DNA of 64,000 nt, taken from positions 186,001 to 250,000 of the forward strand of contig JACKEI010000004.1 of NCBI GenBank assembly GCA_020633075.1, in the 5' to 3' direction. The stretch comes from Sandaracinaceae bacterium (GTDB lineage Bacteria; Myxococcota_A; Polyangia; Polyangiales; Houyiibacteriaceae). Positions 43,975 through 53,147 of the stretch are shown in pieces. The position numbers were made by a program, and so were the translations under genes. Below the pieces are notes generated by a model that saw only the letters and a list, made by a program, of their open reading frames with translations, was not told the origin of the DNA and ran no database searches. Numbering within the stretch: position 1 is the first letter of the stretch; each line of letters begins with the position of its first letter.

Positions 43975-44553
43975 TCAGCCGACGCGCTTGAGGCGGTTGC
44001 GGTCGATGTGGTGGAAGATGTCCGCGCGACCCTTGATCTGCAGCTGGGTATCTTCCTCGTAGCTGAACGTACCATCGTCATGCACGGTGACCGTCAGGTC
44101 GTAGCGCACGGTCTTGAACTCCTCCTCGAGGAACAGGTTCGAGCAGATGCCGTACGTGCCCGAGCCCGCCTCGGCGGAGATGCTGAAGGTCTTGGCGTCG
44201 GGCTCGACCGTGCCACCGGCCTGCACAGTCACGCCACGCGGCACGATGAACGAGCGCAGCACCTGCTTGTTGGCGGCGTCCCACAGCCAGTACCCCACCT
44301 CTTCGTGGAAGCTGACGTCGGCTCCCTCGCGCCAGGCCGTGGTCGCGTAGCGCAGGCCGTAGAGGACCTGCTGGTGGTTGTCCACGCGGCCGATGGGCTC
44401 CAGCACCAGCCGCTCGCGGTACTTGCTGACCGCCAGCTGAGTGCGGTCCGGTTCGGCGGGCGCGTCGTCGACGCCGGTGCCGCCCTCCCAAATCCCAGCG
44501 AGTGCCGCCAGCGGTCCGAGGTTACGCACATTCTCGTCGCTCGAGTCGATCAT
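43975..44553 (-). CDS. Nitrobindin/THAP4-like heme-binding beta-barrel protein
   Basis: 192 residues. GIWEGGTGVD near residue 20 matches the GxWxGxG start of the nitrobindin fold. The remaining sequence has the expected strand order (YRERLVLEPIGRVDNHQQVL, EVGYWLWDAANKQVLRSF, YDLTVTVHDDGTFSYEEDTQ) and ends DIFHHIDRNRLKRV. Known members bind heme and isomerise peroxynitrite or sense NO, mostly in the cytosol. The heme His ligand near the C-terminus is plausible (FHHIDRN). It converges with cdsA and is divergent from imuA. Confidence 0.8.
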   Translation of the reverse strand: MIDSSDENVRNLGPLAALAGIWEGGTGVDDAPAEPDRTQLAVSKYRERLVLEPIGRVDNHQQVLYGLRYATTAWREGADVSFHEEVGYWLWDAANKQVLRSFIVPRGVTVQAGGTVEPDAKTFSISAEAGSGTYGICSNLFLEEEFKTVRYDLTVTVHDDGTFSYEEDTQLQIKGRADIFHHIDRNRLKRVG

Positions 44554-44701
44554 GCCGCCGTTGTCGCATGCCTCGGTGGGTCGTCACAAGAATGTCTCAC
44601 CCAGGAGGTATGCAGCGAGCAGGCCTGATCCTATGTTCAGAACGACCCGACCGATAACACCCTCGTCAGCCGTCATCCTGTTCATTTCGTGGGGACCAGC
44701 C

Positions 44702-44729
44702 TTGATTCTGTTCACCCGTTCAGTACACT
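44702..44729 (+). promoter_or_regulatory. SOS promoter of imuA with LexA-like box
   Basis: TTGATT (44702-44707), a 16-bp spacer and TACACT (44724-44729) form the promoter. The spacer is filled by a box ending GTTCAG (44708-44724) that matches, as I recall it, the LexA operator of Myxococcus xanthus at about 15 of 17 positions. A weaker copy lies at 44625-44641. The start would fall a few bases before ATG 44742. Confidence 0.6.
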
Positions 44730-44741
44730 GGAGATGACACC

Positions 44742-45824
44742 ATGGTTCTCGCCCTGACCCATGAGACCCCCGCGCCACCTTCCCCTCGGCGCACCACAGA
44801 AAGCCAGCTCGCGCTGCCTGGTGTCCCCGATGCGCACCCAGACCCATCACGGGAGGGTTCCGCGTCACACCGGCCGGCACCTCAGGCGTCGGCCCCCGCG
44901 GGCACCGCCTGGCAAGGGAGCGCGCTCGCGGGCCGCATCGTCGAGCTCTCGGGGTCTACGGGGCGCACCAGCACGGCGGTCTCCATGCTCCTCGCCAAGC
45001 AGCGTGAGGGGGAGTCGGTGGTCTGGATAGAACCCACGGACGGCCCGCTCTATCCCCCGGACCTAGCCGCCGCCGGGGTCGACTTGGACGCGCTGGTCAT
45101 CGTGCGCGTGCCCACCAAAGAAGGGCCCGAGGGGCTCTGTCGCGTGGCGGAGTGGCTGGTCCGCTCCGGGGGCTTCGGGCTGCTGGTGATGGACCTCATG
45201 GGTCGTACGCCCGCCGCCCACAATCCGTGGCAGACGCGCCTCTCCGGCCTCTTGCGTCGCCATGACGCGCAGCTCTGCGTGCTGAGTGACTCCGCGGCCG
45301 CCGCGCCGTCGCTCGGCGCCTTGGTGGCGTTGCGCCTCGAGCCCACGCGGCAGCGTGACGAAGACGGCTCCTTCGTGCTCTCGCAGCGCGTGCTCAAGAA
45401 CAAGCTCGGCGTCCTGCAAGCTCCCACGGCCGAGCGCCGTGGCGCGCCCGCCGGGCTAGAGCTGCTGCCCGCCCTCGAGGACGCGCCCGAGCACGCGCAG
45501 CTCTCCCTCTTCGACACGCTGGCGCCCAGCGCCCCAGCGCTCACCCTCGCCCCCGCGGCCTCGCAGCTCACGCTGCCCATCGTGCTGCCCGCTGCGCCGT
45601 CCACGGCCGCCCCGTCCACGGCAGCGCCCATCCCGCTGCGTCCTCTCGCCCCGCCTGTGGTGCTGCGTCCCAAGATCGCGGCCAAGCGCGTCGGTGCGCA
45701 CGCCAACCACCAGGCGCAAGACGAGCAAGCCTGCGCGCCCTGCGTGCCCTCGGCGCAAGACACCGCAGCCTCCCCGGACGCGGCCGATACATCTCCACCC
45801 ACGCACTCGGAGGACCGCGCATGA
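44742..45824 (+). CDS. imuA: ImuA-type RecA-like protein
   Basis: 360 residues. The RecA/SulA-like core runs from residue 60 to 215 (GRIVELSGSTGRTSTAVSML, LVIVRVPTKEGPEGLCRVAE, SGGFGLLVMDLMGR, LVALRLEPTRQRDEDGSF). The Walker A is degenerate: GSTGRTS has Arg where Lys is expected, so ATP use is doubtful. The C-terminal third is Pro/Ala-rich and poorly conserved. In the imuA-imuB-dnaE2 cassette it bridges the other factors and loads them for translesion synthesis. It is the first gene after the SOS promoter and its stop overlaps the imuB start (ATGA). Confidence 0.85.
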   Translation: MVLALTHETPAPPSPRRTTESQLALPGVPDAHPDPSREGSASHRPAPQASAPAGTAWQGSALAGRIVELSGSTGRTSTAVSMLLAKQREGESVVWIEPTDGPLYPPDLAAAGVDLDALVIVRVPTKEGPEGLCRVAEWLVRSGGFGLLVMDLMGRTPAAHNPWQTRLSGLLRRHDAQLCVLSDSAAAAPSLGALVALRLEPTRQRDEDGSFVLSQRVLKNKLGVLQAPTAERRGAPAGLELLPALEDAPEHAQLSLFDTLAPSAPALTLAPAASQLTLPIVLPAAPSTAAPSTAAPIPLRPLAPPVVLRPKIAAKRVGAHANHQAQDEQACAPCVPSAQDTAASPDAADTSPPTHSEDRA

Positions 45825-47746
45825 CCTCCCGGGCCGCGCGCCCAGCTCGTCCGCGCGGCGCGGAGCCGGAGCGCGTGGCGCTGGTGAAGCTCCCAGACCT
45901 GCCCCTGCAGCTCCTGCTGCAGGACCGCCCCGAGTTCTGCGGGCGCCCCACCGTGGTGCTCACCAGCGAAGGGCCCGAGGGGCGCATCACGCACCTCAAC
46001 CGCGCCGCGCTGGCGGCGGGTCTGCGCCTGGGGCTCACGCACGCCGCCGCGCGCGACCGCCTGCCCGGTCTGCACACGGGGGTCGTGCCCCAGGAGCGGG
46101 TGGAGGCCCTCGAGGCGGAGCTCGCCAGCGGCCTGCAGATGCTCACGCCCAAGGTCGAGCCCTGCGCGCACTTCCCCAGCACCTTCTTCCTGGACCCCAA
46201 CGGCATGGAGAAGCTCTACGGTGGGGTCGAGGGCTGGGCGCGCGCCACCCACGCGTTTCTCAAGGGGCGCGGGCTCTTCGGGGCCACCTGGGTGGGCTTC
46301 CACCGCTACCGCCTGTTCGCTGCCGCGGGCACGCAGCTCAGCTGCCGCGTGCTGGCCAGCGCCGCCGAGGAGCAGCTGCTGGCCAACGGCGCGGACCTGC
46401 GGGCGCTGGGCCTCTCGGCCGAGCTCTGTGACGACCTCGCCATGCTGGAGGTCCACGGTCTCGGAGACCTCATGGCGCTGCCCGCAGCCGAGTTCGGTGG
46501 GCGCTTCGGTCCGGAGGCCGCGCGGGTGCGCTCGCTCTTCGCGGACGACGCGCAGCTGCCGCTCCAGCCGCTGGGCTTCGAGGAGCCCACCGAGGCCCGC
46601 TTCGAGGTGACCCCGCCCGACGCGGACACGCACCGCCTGCTCTTCGGTGTGAAGGCCGCGCTGCACCCGCTGCTGATGGGGCTGCGTGAGCGCGGCGAGC
46701 ACATCCGCGCGCTGCACCTGCGCTTCGAGCTGGACGCCCCGCAGGGCCGTGCGCGTGTCGTGGACGAGACCCTCGAGCCCGCCGCGCCCACCGGCGACTT
46801 GATGATCCTGCTGGAGCTCATCCGGCTGCGGCTCGGGCAGCTCACGCTGGCCAGCCCCGTCGAGGCGGTCACCCTGCGCGCCGAGACCGAGCGCGCCCAC
46901 GCAGAGTCGCTGGTGCTGCCCGGCATGCGCCCCAAGCGCGACCCACACGCCGCGGCCCGTGCGCTCGCGAGGGTGCGCGCCGCCTACGGGCCGCGCTCGG
47001 TGGTGCGCGCGCGGGTGCGCGAGGCCCACCTGCCCGAGGCGCGCTTCGTGTGGGTGCCCACCATGGAGCCACCTACCGCCGCAGCCTCCTACGTATCCCG
47101 TACGACACAGGGGGGTCTGCCGCAGCCAGCTTCGCCCGCCGGGACCGCGCCGTGGCGCGCGTCGTCGCCCACCGGCGACCTGTGGCGCGACGACGAGGCG
47201 CAGGAGAACCCCGAGCCAGAGCGCCTAGCCGACTTCGACGAGCGCGAGGCCGAGCCCGGCGTGCCGGAGGCCGACGCCCTCGCCAGCGTGCTGGTGCGGC
47301 GCGTGCTGCGGCGCCCCCTGCCGCTGCGCACGCAGCGTCCTCGCCCGTCGGCGGTACCGCCAGCGCCCGTCGCGTCCACCGCGCCCTCGGTGTCAACGGG
47401 CTCTTCTGGCTCTTCTGGCTCTTCTGGCTCTTCTGGCTCTCCCGCCTCTCCAGCGTCGCTAGCCTCCACAGGGTCTGCGCCGTCACCGCTGTCTGCCGCG
47501 CTGCGGCTGGCCAGCGCCAGCGCGCCCTCGCCGTCCACGCGCGAGGGGCTGTCCAGCAGCCTGCCGGAGGGCCCCCACGGGGAGCGCGTGCAGCGCATGT
47601 ACGGGCCCTACCGGGTGAGCGGGGGCTGGTGGAAGCGCACGGTGGAGCGCGACTACTACTACGCCGAGACCGACGTGGGCGGGCTGCTGTGGGTCTACTG
47701 GGACCGGCCGCGCGCCACATGGTTCCTGCACGGCACCGTCGACTGA
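45821..47746 (+). CDS. imuB: ImuB, catalytically inactive Y-family polymerase homologue
   Basis: 641 residues. The Y-family core is present (VALVKLPDLPLQLLLQDRPE, FPSTFFLDPNGMEKLYGGVE), but the catalytic acidic residues of Pol IV are missing; the usual SIDE is STFF here. The C-terminus ends with the ImuB-specific RISGGWW-like domain (GPYRVSGGWWKRTVERDYYY, GLLWVYWDRPRATWFLHG). Between them lies a low-complexity tract with four copies of a 9-bp repeat (GGCTCTTCT, 47399-47440) coding Ser-Gly. ImuB acts as an adaptor for the beta clamp and DnaE2. Confidence 0.9.
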   Translation: MTSRAARPARPRGAEPERVALVKLPDLPLQLLLQDRPEFCGRPTVVLTSEGPEGRITHLNRAALAAGLRLGLTHAAARDRLPGLHTGVVPQERVEALEAELASGLQMLTPKVEPCAHFPSTFFLDPNGMEKLYGGVEGWARATHAFLKGRGLFGATWVGFHRYRLFAAAGTQLSCRVLASAAEEQLLANGADLRALGLSAELCDDLAMLEVHGLGDLMALPAAEFGGRFGPEAARVRSLFADDAQLPLQPLGFEEPTEARFEVTPPDADTHRLLFGVKAALHPLLMGLRERGEHIRALHLRFELDAPQGRARVVDETLEPAAPTGDLMILLELIRLRLGQLTLASPVEAVTLRAETERAHAESLVLPGMRPKRDPHAAARALARVRAAYGPRSVVRARVREAHLPEARFVWVPTMEPPTAAASYVSRTTQGGLPQPASPAGTAPWRASSPTGDLWRDDEAQENPEPERLADFDEREAEPGVPEADALASVLVRRVLRRPLPLRTQRPRPSAVPPAPVASTAPSVSTGSSGSSGSSGSSGSPASPASLASTGSAPSPLSAALRLASASAPSPSTREGLSSSLPEGPHGERVQRMYGPYRVSGGWWKRTVERDYYYAETDVGGLLWVYWDRPRATWFLHGTVD

Positions 47747-47753
47747 GGCGCGC

Positions 47754-50700
47754 ATGGTGTCCCCGTACTCGACACCGCGGGACCTGCGGGACCCGCAGGA
47801 CTCTCGCGTCTCGCAAGACCCTCGCGACTCAAGAGGCTCTCGGTACGCGGGCTACGTGCCTCTCTGGGTCAAGAGCCACTACAGCTTCCTCGAGGGCGCG
47901 AGCAGCCCCGAAGAGCTCGTCGCGCAAGCGCACGCGCTGGGCCTCGGCGCGCTCGCCCTGACCGACCGCGACGGGGTCTACGGGCTGGTGAAGGCGCACT
48001 TCGCGGCGCGTGAGCGGGGCCTGCGTCTGGTCACCGGGGCCGAGCTGACGCTCGCTGCGGCCCCTGCCCAGCCGCGCTCGCGTGTGGTCGCGCTGGTGCG
48101 TGACAGCGTGGGCTACGCCCAGCTCTGCCGTCTGTTGAGCGTGGGTCAGGCGCGCGGCCCGAAGGGCGTGAGCGAGCTGCACCTGCCGGAGCTGGCGGCG
48201 CTCACCCACTGCGAGCTGCTGTGCGCGGACCCGGCGCTCTTGCCGCGCCTCCGGCCCTTCCACGACGGCATCTCCGCCTACTGCGTACGCCACCTCGTGG
48301 CTCACGAGCGCGAGACCGAGCGCCGCCTGCGCCACGCGGCTCAGGCGCTGGGCGTCCCGCTGGTGGGCGGTCTGGAGGTGCTCTACCACCACCCCGAGCG
48401 CCGCCCTCTCCAAGACGTGGTCGCCTGCATCCGCGCGGGGGTCACGCTCGCCGCCGCCGGCACCGTCATCCGCAGCAACGCGGAGCACACGCTGCTCACG
48501 CCCGCCGCCGCTCACGCACGCTTCGCCGACGCCCCGGAGCTGCTGCAGCGCAGCCTGGACGTGGCCGAGCGCTGCCGCTTCACGTTGGACCAGCTGGACT
48601 ACCGCTACCCGGAAGAGCCCCGCCCCGAGGGCGTCTCGAGCGAGAGCTGGCTGCGCACCCTCACCTACGAGGGCGCGGCGCGGCGCTACCCCGGCGGCAT
48701 CCCCGAGGACGTGCGTGTGCAGCTCGAGCGCGAGCTCAGCGTCATCGAAGACCTGCACTACGGCGGGTACTTCCTGACCATGTACGAGATCGTCAGCTTC
48801 TGCCGCAGCCAGCACATCCTCTGTCAGGGGCGCGGCAGCGCGGCCAACAGCGCGGTCTGCTTCTGCCTCGGCATCACGGCGGTGGACCCCGTGCGCATGG
48901 ACCTGCTCTTCGAGCGCTTCCTCAGCCGCGAGCGCGCCGAGCCCCCGGACATCGACCTCGACATCGAGCACGAGCGTCGCGAGGAGGTCATCCAGCACGT
49001 GTACGCGAAGTACGGCCGGCGCCACGCGGCCATGGTCGCCAACGTGGTGCGCTACCGCACGCGCTCGGCGGTGCGCGAGGTAGGCAAGGTGCTGGGCATC
49101 CCCGCCACGGACATCGACGCGGTGGCCAAGCTGGTGCACTACCACGACGAGCTCAGCCCCGAGATCGTCACGCAGGCAGGCCTGCCTCCCGACGCGGCGA
49201 GCACGCGCCAGCTGTGCGCGCTCACGCTCGCGCTACAAGACACGCCGCGCCACCTGAGCGTGCACCCCGGGGGCTTCCTGCTGGGTGATCAGCCGGTGGA
49301 CTCGCTGGTGCCCGTAGAGCCCGCCACCATGCCCGGTCGCACCGTCATCCAGTGGGACAAGTACGATGTGGAAGCGCTCGGGCTCTTCAAGGTGGACCTG
49401 CTGGGTCTGGGCGCGCTCACCTGCATGCGCATCGCGCTCGACCTGCTGCGCGCGCACGACGGCCCCGCGTTGGAGCTGGCCACGCTGCCCGCCGAGGACC
49501 CCGCCACCTACGAGATGATCTCGCGCGGCGACACGCTGGGGGTCTTCCAGATCGAGAGCCGCGCGCAGATGGCCATGCTGCCGCGCCTCAAGCCGCGCTG
49601 CTTCTACGACCTGGTGATCGAGGTGGCCATCGTGCGCCCCGGGCCCATCCAGGGCGACATGGTGCACCCCTACCTGAGGCGCCGCGCGGGGCAAGAGGTG
49701 GTGGAGTACCCGCACCCCACGCTCGAGCGCGTGCTGGCCAAGACCCTGGGTGTGCCCATCTTCCAGGAGCAGGTCATGAAGCTGGCCGTGCTGGCGGCGG
49801 ACTACACCCCCGGCGAGGCTGACCAGCTGCGCCGCGACATGGCCGCGTGGCGCAAGGCGGGGCGCATCGAGGCACACCGCGAGCGCATGGTGCCGCGCAT
49901 GGTGCAGAAGGGCATCAGCGAGGAGTTCGCCGAGCGGGTCTTCGCGCAGATCCGCGGCTTCGGTGAGTACGGCTTCCCGGAGAGCCACGCGGCCAGCTTC
50001 GCGCTGCTCTCGTACGCCACGGCCTGGCTGCGCTGCCATCATCCGGCGGTGTTCCTGTGCGCGCTGCTCAACGCGCAGCCCATGGGCTTCTACCAGCCGG
50101 CCACGTTGGTGGACGACGCGCGCCGGCGCGGGGTGCGGGTGCTGCCCATCTCGGTGCGCGACAGCGGCTGGGACTGCACGCTCGAGGGGACCATCTCGGA
50201 CACCCCCCCCGTGCGCATGGGCCTGCGCTACGTGACGGGGCTGGGTGCGCCCGAGCGTGCCCGCATCGAGTCGGCGCGCGCGGCGGCTCCCTTCACGGAC
50301 CTCGACGACTTCGTGCGCCGCACGGCGCTCAGCACGCGCCAGCTCGTGCGCCTGGCCCAGGCAGGGGCCTTCGACGACTTCGGTGTGGAGCGCCGGGACG
50401 CCATCTGGGCCGTGCGCGCGCTCGCCCGCTTCCGCAAGGACACGCTGCCCCTCGCCAGCGCCACCACGCAGCTGCACTTCGCCTCCCTGGACGCCACCGA
50501 GCGCATCAGCTGGGACTACCGCGCCAGCCGTCACAGCACGGCCGGACACCCCATCGAGCGCCTGCGGCCGCACTTGGCGCAGCAAGGCATCCCCAGCGCG
50601 CGCGACCTGGGCGTACAGCCCCACGGGCGCCGCGTGGAGTACGTGGGGCTGGTCATCTGTCGCCAGCGCCCGGGCACGGCCTCGGGCGTCACCTTCTTCA

Positions 50701-50909
50701 CTCTGGAGGACGAGACCGGCTTCGTGAACGCGGTGCTCTACCCAGACGCGTTCGAGCGTCAGCGCACGCTGGCCAAGACCTCCGTGCTGCTGGGCATGAG
50801 CGGCGTGCTGCAGGTGGTGGACGGCGTCACGCACCTCTTGGTCCAGAAGCTCTTCGCGCCGTGTCTGCCCGCCCCCGAAGAGCTGCCTCGCTCGCGCGAC
50901 TTCCACTGA
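47754..50909 (+). CDS. dnaE2: Error-prone DNA polymerase DnaE2
   Basis: 1051 residues. The C-family polymerase core has GRGSAANSAVCFCLGITAVD, PPDIDLDIEHERREEVIQ with catalytic Asp401 and Asp403, and GVPIFQEQVMKLAV. The N-terminal PHP domain starts WVKSHYSFLEGASSPEELV; the metal-binding HxH of replicative PHP domains is absent, as is common in DnaE2. The first 30 residues are a repetitive Asp/Arg/Ser leader. The C-terminus has an OB-like region (EYVGLVICRQRPGTASGVTF). It carries out translesion synthesis with ImuA and ImuB. It starts 8 bases after the imuB stop. Confidence 0.95.
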   Translation: MVSPYSTPRDLRDPQDSRVSQDPRDSRGSRYAGYVPLWVKSHYSFLEGASSPEELVAQAHALGLGALALTDRDGVYGLVKAHFAARERGLRLVTGAELTLAAAPAQPRSRVVALVRDSVGYAQLCRLLSVGQARGPKGVSELHLPELAALTHCELLCADPALLPRLRPFHDGISAYCVRHLVAHERETERRLRHAAQALGVPLVGGLEVLYHHPERRPLQDVVACIRAGVTLAAAGTVIRSNAEHTLLTPAAAHARFADAPELLQRSLDVAERCRFTLDQLDYRYPEEPRPEGVSSESWLRTLTYEGAARRYPGGIPEDVRVQLERELSVIEDLHYGGYFLTMYEIVSFCRSQHILCQGRGSAANSAVCFCLGITAVDPVRMDLLFERFLSRERAEPPDIDLDIEHERREEVIQHVYAKYGRRHAAMVANVVRYRTRSAVREVGKVLGIPATDIDAVAKLVHYHDELSPEIVTQAGLPPDAASTRQLCALTLALQDTPRHLSVHPGGFLLGDQPVDSLVPVEPATMPGRTVIQWDKYDVEALGLFKVDLLGLGALTCMRIALDLLRAHDGPALELATLPAEDPATYEMISRGDTLGVFQIESRAQMAMLPRLKPRCFYDLVIEVAIVRPGPIQGDMVHPYLRRRAGQEVVEYPHPTLERVLAKTLGVPIFQEQVMKLAVLAADYTPGEADQLRRDMAAWRKAGRIEAHRERMVPRMVQKGISEEFAERVFAQIRGFGEYGFPESHAASFALLSYATAWLRCHHPAVFLCALLNAQPMGFYQPATLVDDARRRGVRVLPISVRDSGWDCTLEGTISDTPPVRMGLRYVTGLGAPERARIESARAAAPFTDLDDFVRRTALSTRQLVRLAQAGAFDDFGVERRDAIWAVRALARFRKDTLPLASATTQLHFASLDATERISWDYRASRHSTAGHPIERLRPHLAQQGIPSARDLGVQPHGRRVEYVGLVICRQRPGTASGVTFFTLEDETGFVNAVLYPDAFERQRTLAKTSVLLGMSGVLQVVDGVTHLLVQKLFAPCLPAPEELPRSRDFH

Positions 50910-50931
50910 CATCTGTTATCCTCTACGGCCC

Positions 50932-52059
50932 ATGATTCCGATGACGCGCCCCTTGCTGGACGACACCGAGTGCGATGCCGTGTTGCGCGTCCTGCGCAGC
51001 GGCATGCTGGTGCAGGGGGCCGAGGTCGAGCGCTTCGAGCAGCTGGTCGCGGAGCAGTCCGGCCGCGCGCACGGCGTCGCCGTGGCCAACGGCACGGCCG
51101 CCCTGGTGTTGGCGCTCACGGCCGCAGGCGTGGGACCCGGCGACGAGGTGCTGGTGCCCGCGCTCACCTGGCCCAGCCCTGCCCACGCGGTGCGCGGCGT
51201 CGGCGCCACGGTGAAGTTGGTGGACGTGCACCCCGACGAGTGGAACAGCACGGAAGACGCGTTCGCGGCCGCCCGCAGCCCGCGCACCCGCGCCGCCATC
51301 GTCATCGACCAGTTCGGCAACCCGGCCCGCGCCGCCGCCCTGCGCCCCGTCCTCGCGGGCCTGCTCGTCATCGAAGACGCGGCCTGTGCCCTGGGCAGCG
51401 TCTTCGCGGACGGAACCCCCTGCGGGAGCCTCGGGGACATCAGCTGCTTCAGCTTTCACCCCCGCAAGGTCATCACCACCGGCGAAGGGGGCATGTGTGT
51501 CACCAATGACGCCGAGCTCGCGCGCCGCCTGCGCGTCCTGCGCAACCACGGCCAGACCGCTCCCGGGGTGTTCGAGCGCCACGCGGGCAACCACCGCCTC
51601 ACGGAGCTCCAGGGCGCGCTCGGGGTCGCCCAGATGGCGCGGCTGAGCAGCATCAACGAGGGCCGCCGCGCGCACGCTCGGCAGATCCAAGCGGCGCTGC
51701 GCGAGAGCGCTCCCGGCCTCTCCTTTCAGGTCGCCCCGGCCGGCTCGCAGCCCAACCTCCAGACCCTGGGGGCGCTCCTGCCGGCAGGCACGAGCCCGGC
51801 CCAGCGTGACCGCTTCATCGAGGACTGCCGGCGCTTCGGGGCCCAGGCCGGGCCGCTGAGCTACGCTCTCTCACAAGTGTCGAGCGTGACACCCGACCCC
51901 GACGCGACACGCCCGGACGGAGAGCCCTGGGTCGCTGTGGACCTCGTGGCGCGCGGTGTGTCTCTGCCTCTGTTCCCAACCATGAGCGACGCGGATCGCG
52001 AGCAGGTGATCTCCGCGGTGACCCGCGCCTACGCGGAGCTGCACGCGCCTCCGCGCTGA
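50932..52059 (+). CDS. DegT/DnrJ/EryC1/StrS-family aminotransferase
   Basis: 375 residues. GMLVQGAEVERFEQLVAEQ, VAVANGTAALVLALTAAGVG, VLVPALTWPSPAHAVRGVGA and the PLP Lys in SFHPRKVITTGEGGMC identify a sugar or nucleotide-sugar aminotransferase of this family. RNHGQTAPGVFERHAGNHRL and ELQGALGVAQMARL are the usual later blocks. Such enzymes aminate keto-sugars for polysaccharide or glycolipid synthesis. No sugar-nucleotide genes are next to it, so the pathway is unclear. It starts 22 bp after dnaE2 but is not obviously part of that cassette. Confidence 0.9.
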   Translation: MIPMTRPLLDDTECDAVLRVLRSGMLVQGAEVERFEQLVAEQSGRAHGVAVANGTAALVLALTAAGVGPGDEVLVPALTWPSPAHAVRGVGATVKLVDVHPDEWNSTEDAFAAARSPRTRAAIVIDQFGNPARAAALRPVLAGLLVIEDAACALGSVFADGTPCGSLGDISCFSFHPRKVITTGEGGMCVTNDAELARRLRVLRNHGQTAPGVFERHAGNHRLTELQGALGVAQMARLSSINEGRRAHARQIQAALRESAPGLSFQVAPAGSQPNLQTLGALLPAGTSPAQRDRFIEDCRRFGAQAGPLSYALSQVSSVTPDPDATRPDGEPWVAVDLVARGVSLPLFPTMSDADREQVISAVTRAYAELHAPPR

Positions 52060-52076
52060 GTAACCACGAGAATGTC

Positions 52077-53120
52077 ATGAGTGATAACCATTCAGACCCC
52101 ACCAAGGCTGCTACGGACCCACAGGCTGGCTCCCCGAGCGAGCCTGCCGGCGGGCCGCCGCCCGATCCGGCGGAGTCCATCCTGACCGTCTCCAACCTCG
52201 CCAAGACCTTCCGCATCGGCTTCTTCCGCAAGAAGGTGGAGGCCGTCAAAGGGGTCAGCTTCGATGTCCGGCGCGGCGAGATCTTCGGCCTGCTCGGCCC
52301 GAACGGTGCCGGCAAGACCACGAGTATCAAGTGCATCCTGCGGCTCATCCACGCCGACGCAGGCGAGATCACCATCTTCGGCCGTCCGGCAGGCGACCGT
52401 GAGGCGGTGCGGCGACTCGGCTACATGCCGGAGAACCCGTACGTCTATCAGTACCTGAAGCCCCTCGAGTTCCTGGACCTCTGCGGCCGCCTGATGGGCA
52501 TGACACCAAAGGACCGCGCGCGCCGCGCCGACCTGATGCTGGAGCGCGTCGGGCTCGCACACGCCAAGGACCGGCCGATAGGCAAGTTCAGCAAGGGCAT
52601 GATGCAGCGCGTGGGTCTCGCGCAGGCGCTCCTGCACGACCCCGAGCTGCTGGTGCTGGACGAGCCCATGAGCGGCCTCGACCCGGTGGGCCGCAAAGAG
52701 GTGCGTGACCTGCTCATCGAGCAGCGCGAGCGCGGGAAGACGCTGATCTTCACGAGCCACATCCTCAGCGACGTAGAGATGCTCTGCGATCGCGTGACCA
52801 TCCTGCGCGACGGCCTGGTGACCGCGTCGGGCACGCTCGACGCCCTCCTGCATCGCGGACAGCGACGCTTCGAGGTGCAGCTCGGCGACCTGACGGAGGA
52901 GACGCGCCAGGCCCTCTCGTCCTACGGCACGCTCGCGGCTCACGGGGCCTCCTGGATCGTGAGCGTGGACGGTGAGGGGGGCGTCCAGCCGGTGCTGCGC
53001 GCGGCCCTCGACGGGGGAGCGCGCGTCGAGGCGGTGTCACCGCACCGCGAGACCCTCGAGTCCTACTTCGTCCGCGACCCGCAGAGCGGAGCCGCGGCTC
53101 CCAGCGCACCGCGCGCCTAG
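52077..53120 (+). CDS. ABC transporter ATP-binding protein (ABC-2 type), orphan
   Basis: 347 residues. Walker A is GPNGAGKTTSIKC, the signature motif is the variant FSKGMMQRVGLAQALLHD, Walker B is LLVLDEPMSGLDPVG and the switch His is in FTSHILSDVEML. A 35-residue Pro/Ser-rich leader precedes the domain, and a C-terminal segment of 100 residues (LTEETRQALSSYGTLAAHGA) follows. This is the drug/lipid-export or gliding-type NatA group. No membrane permease is adjacent, so it must pair with a distant one. ATG 52077 starts 17 bp after the aminotransferase stop. Confidence 0.92.
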   Translation: MSDNHSDPTKAATDPQAGSPSEPAGGPPPDPAESILTVSNLAKTFRIGFFRKKVEAVKGVSFDVRRGEIFGLLGPNGAGKTTSIKCILRLIHADAGEITIFGRPAGDREAVRRLGYMPENPYVYQYLKPLEFLDLCGRLMGMTPKDRARRADLMLERVGLAHAKDRPIGKFSKGMMQRVGLAQALLHDPELLVLDEPMSGLDPVGRKEVRDLLIEQRERGKTLIFTSHILSDVEMLCDRVTILRDGLVTASGTLDALLHRGQRRFEVQLGDLTEETRQALSSYGTLAAHGASWIVSVDGEGGVQPVLRAALDGGARVEAVSPHRETLESYFVRDPQSGAAAPSAPRA

Positions 53121-53147
53121 CCCCAACCCCATGAGTGGCAGCACCCC

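Noticed and set aside
44584..44682. 33-codon minus-strand frame with a hydrophobic stretch, in the imuA upstream region
   Set aside because: It overlaps the likely SOS control region and has no clear ribosome site; too short to support.
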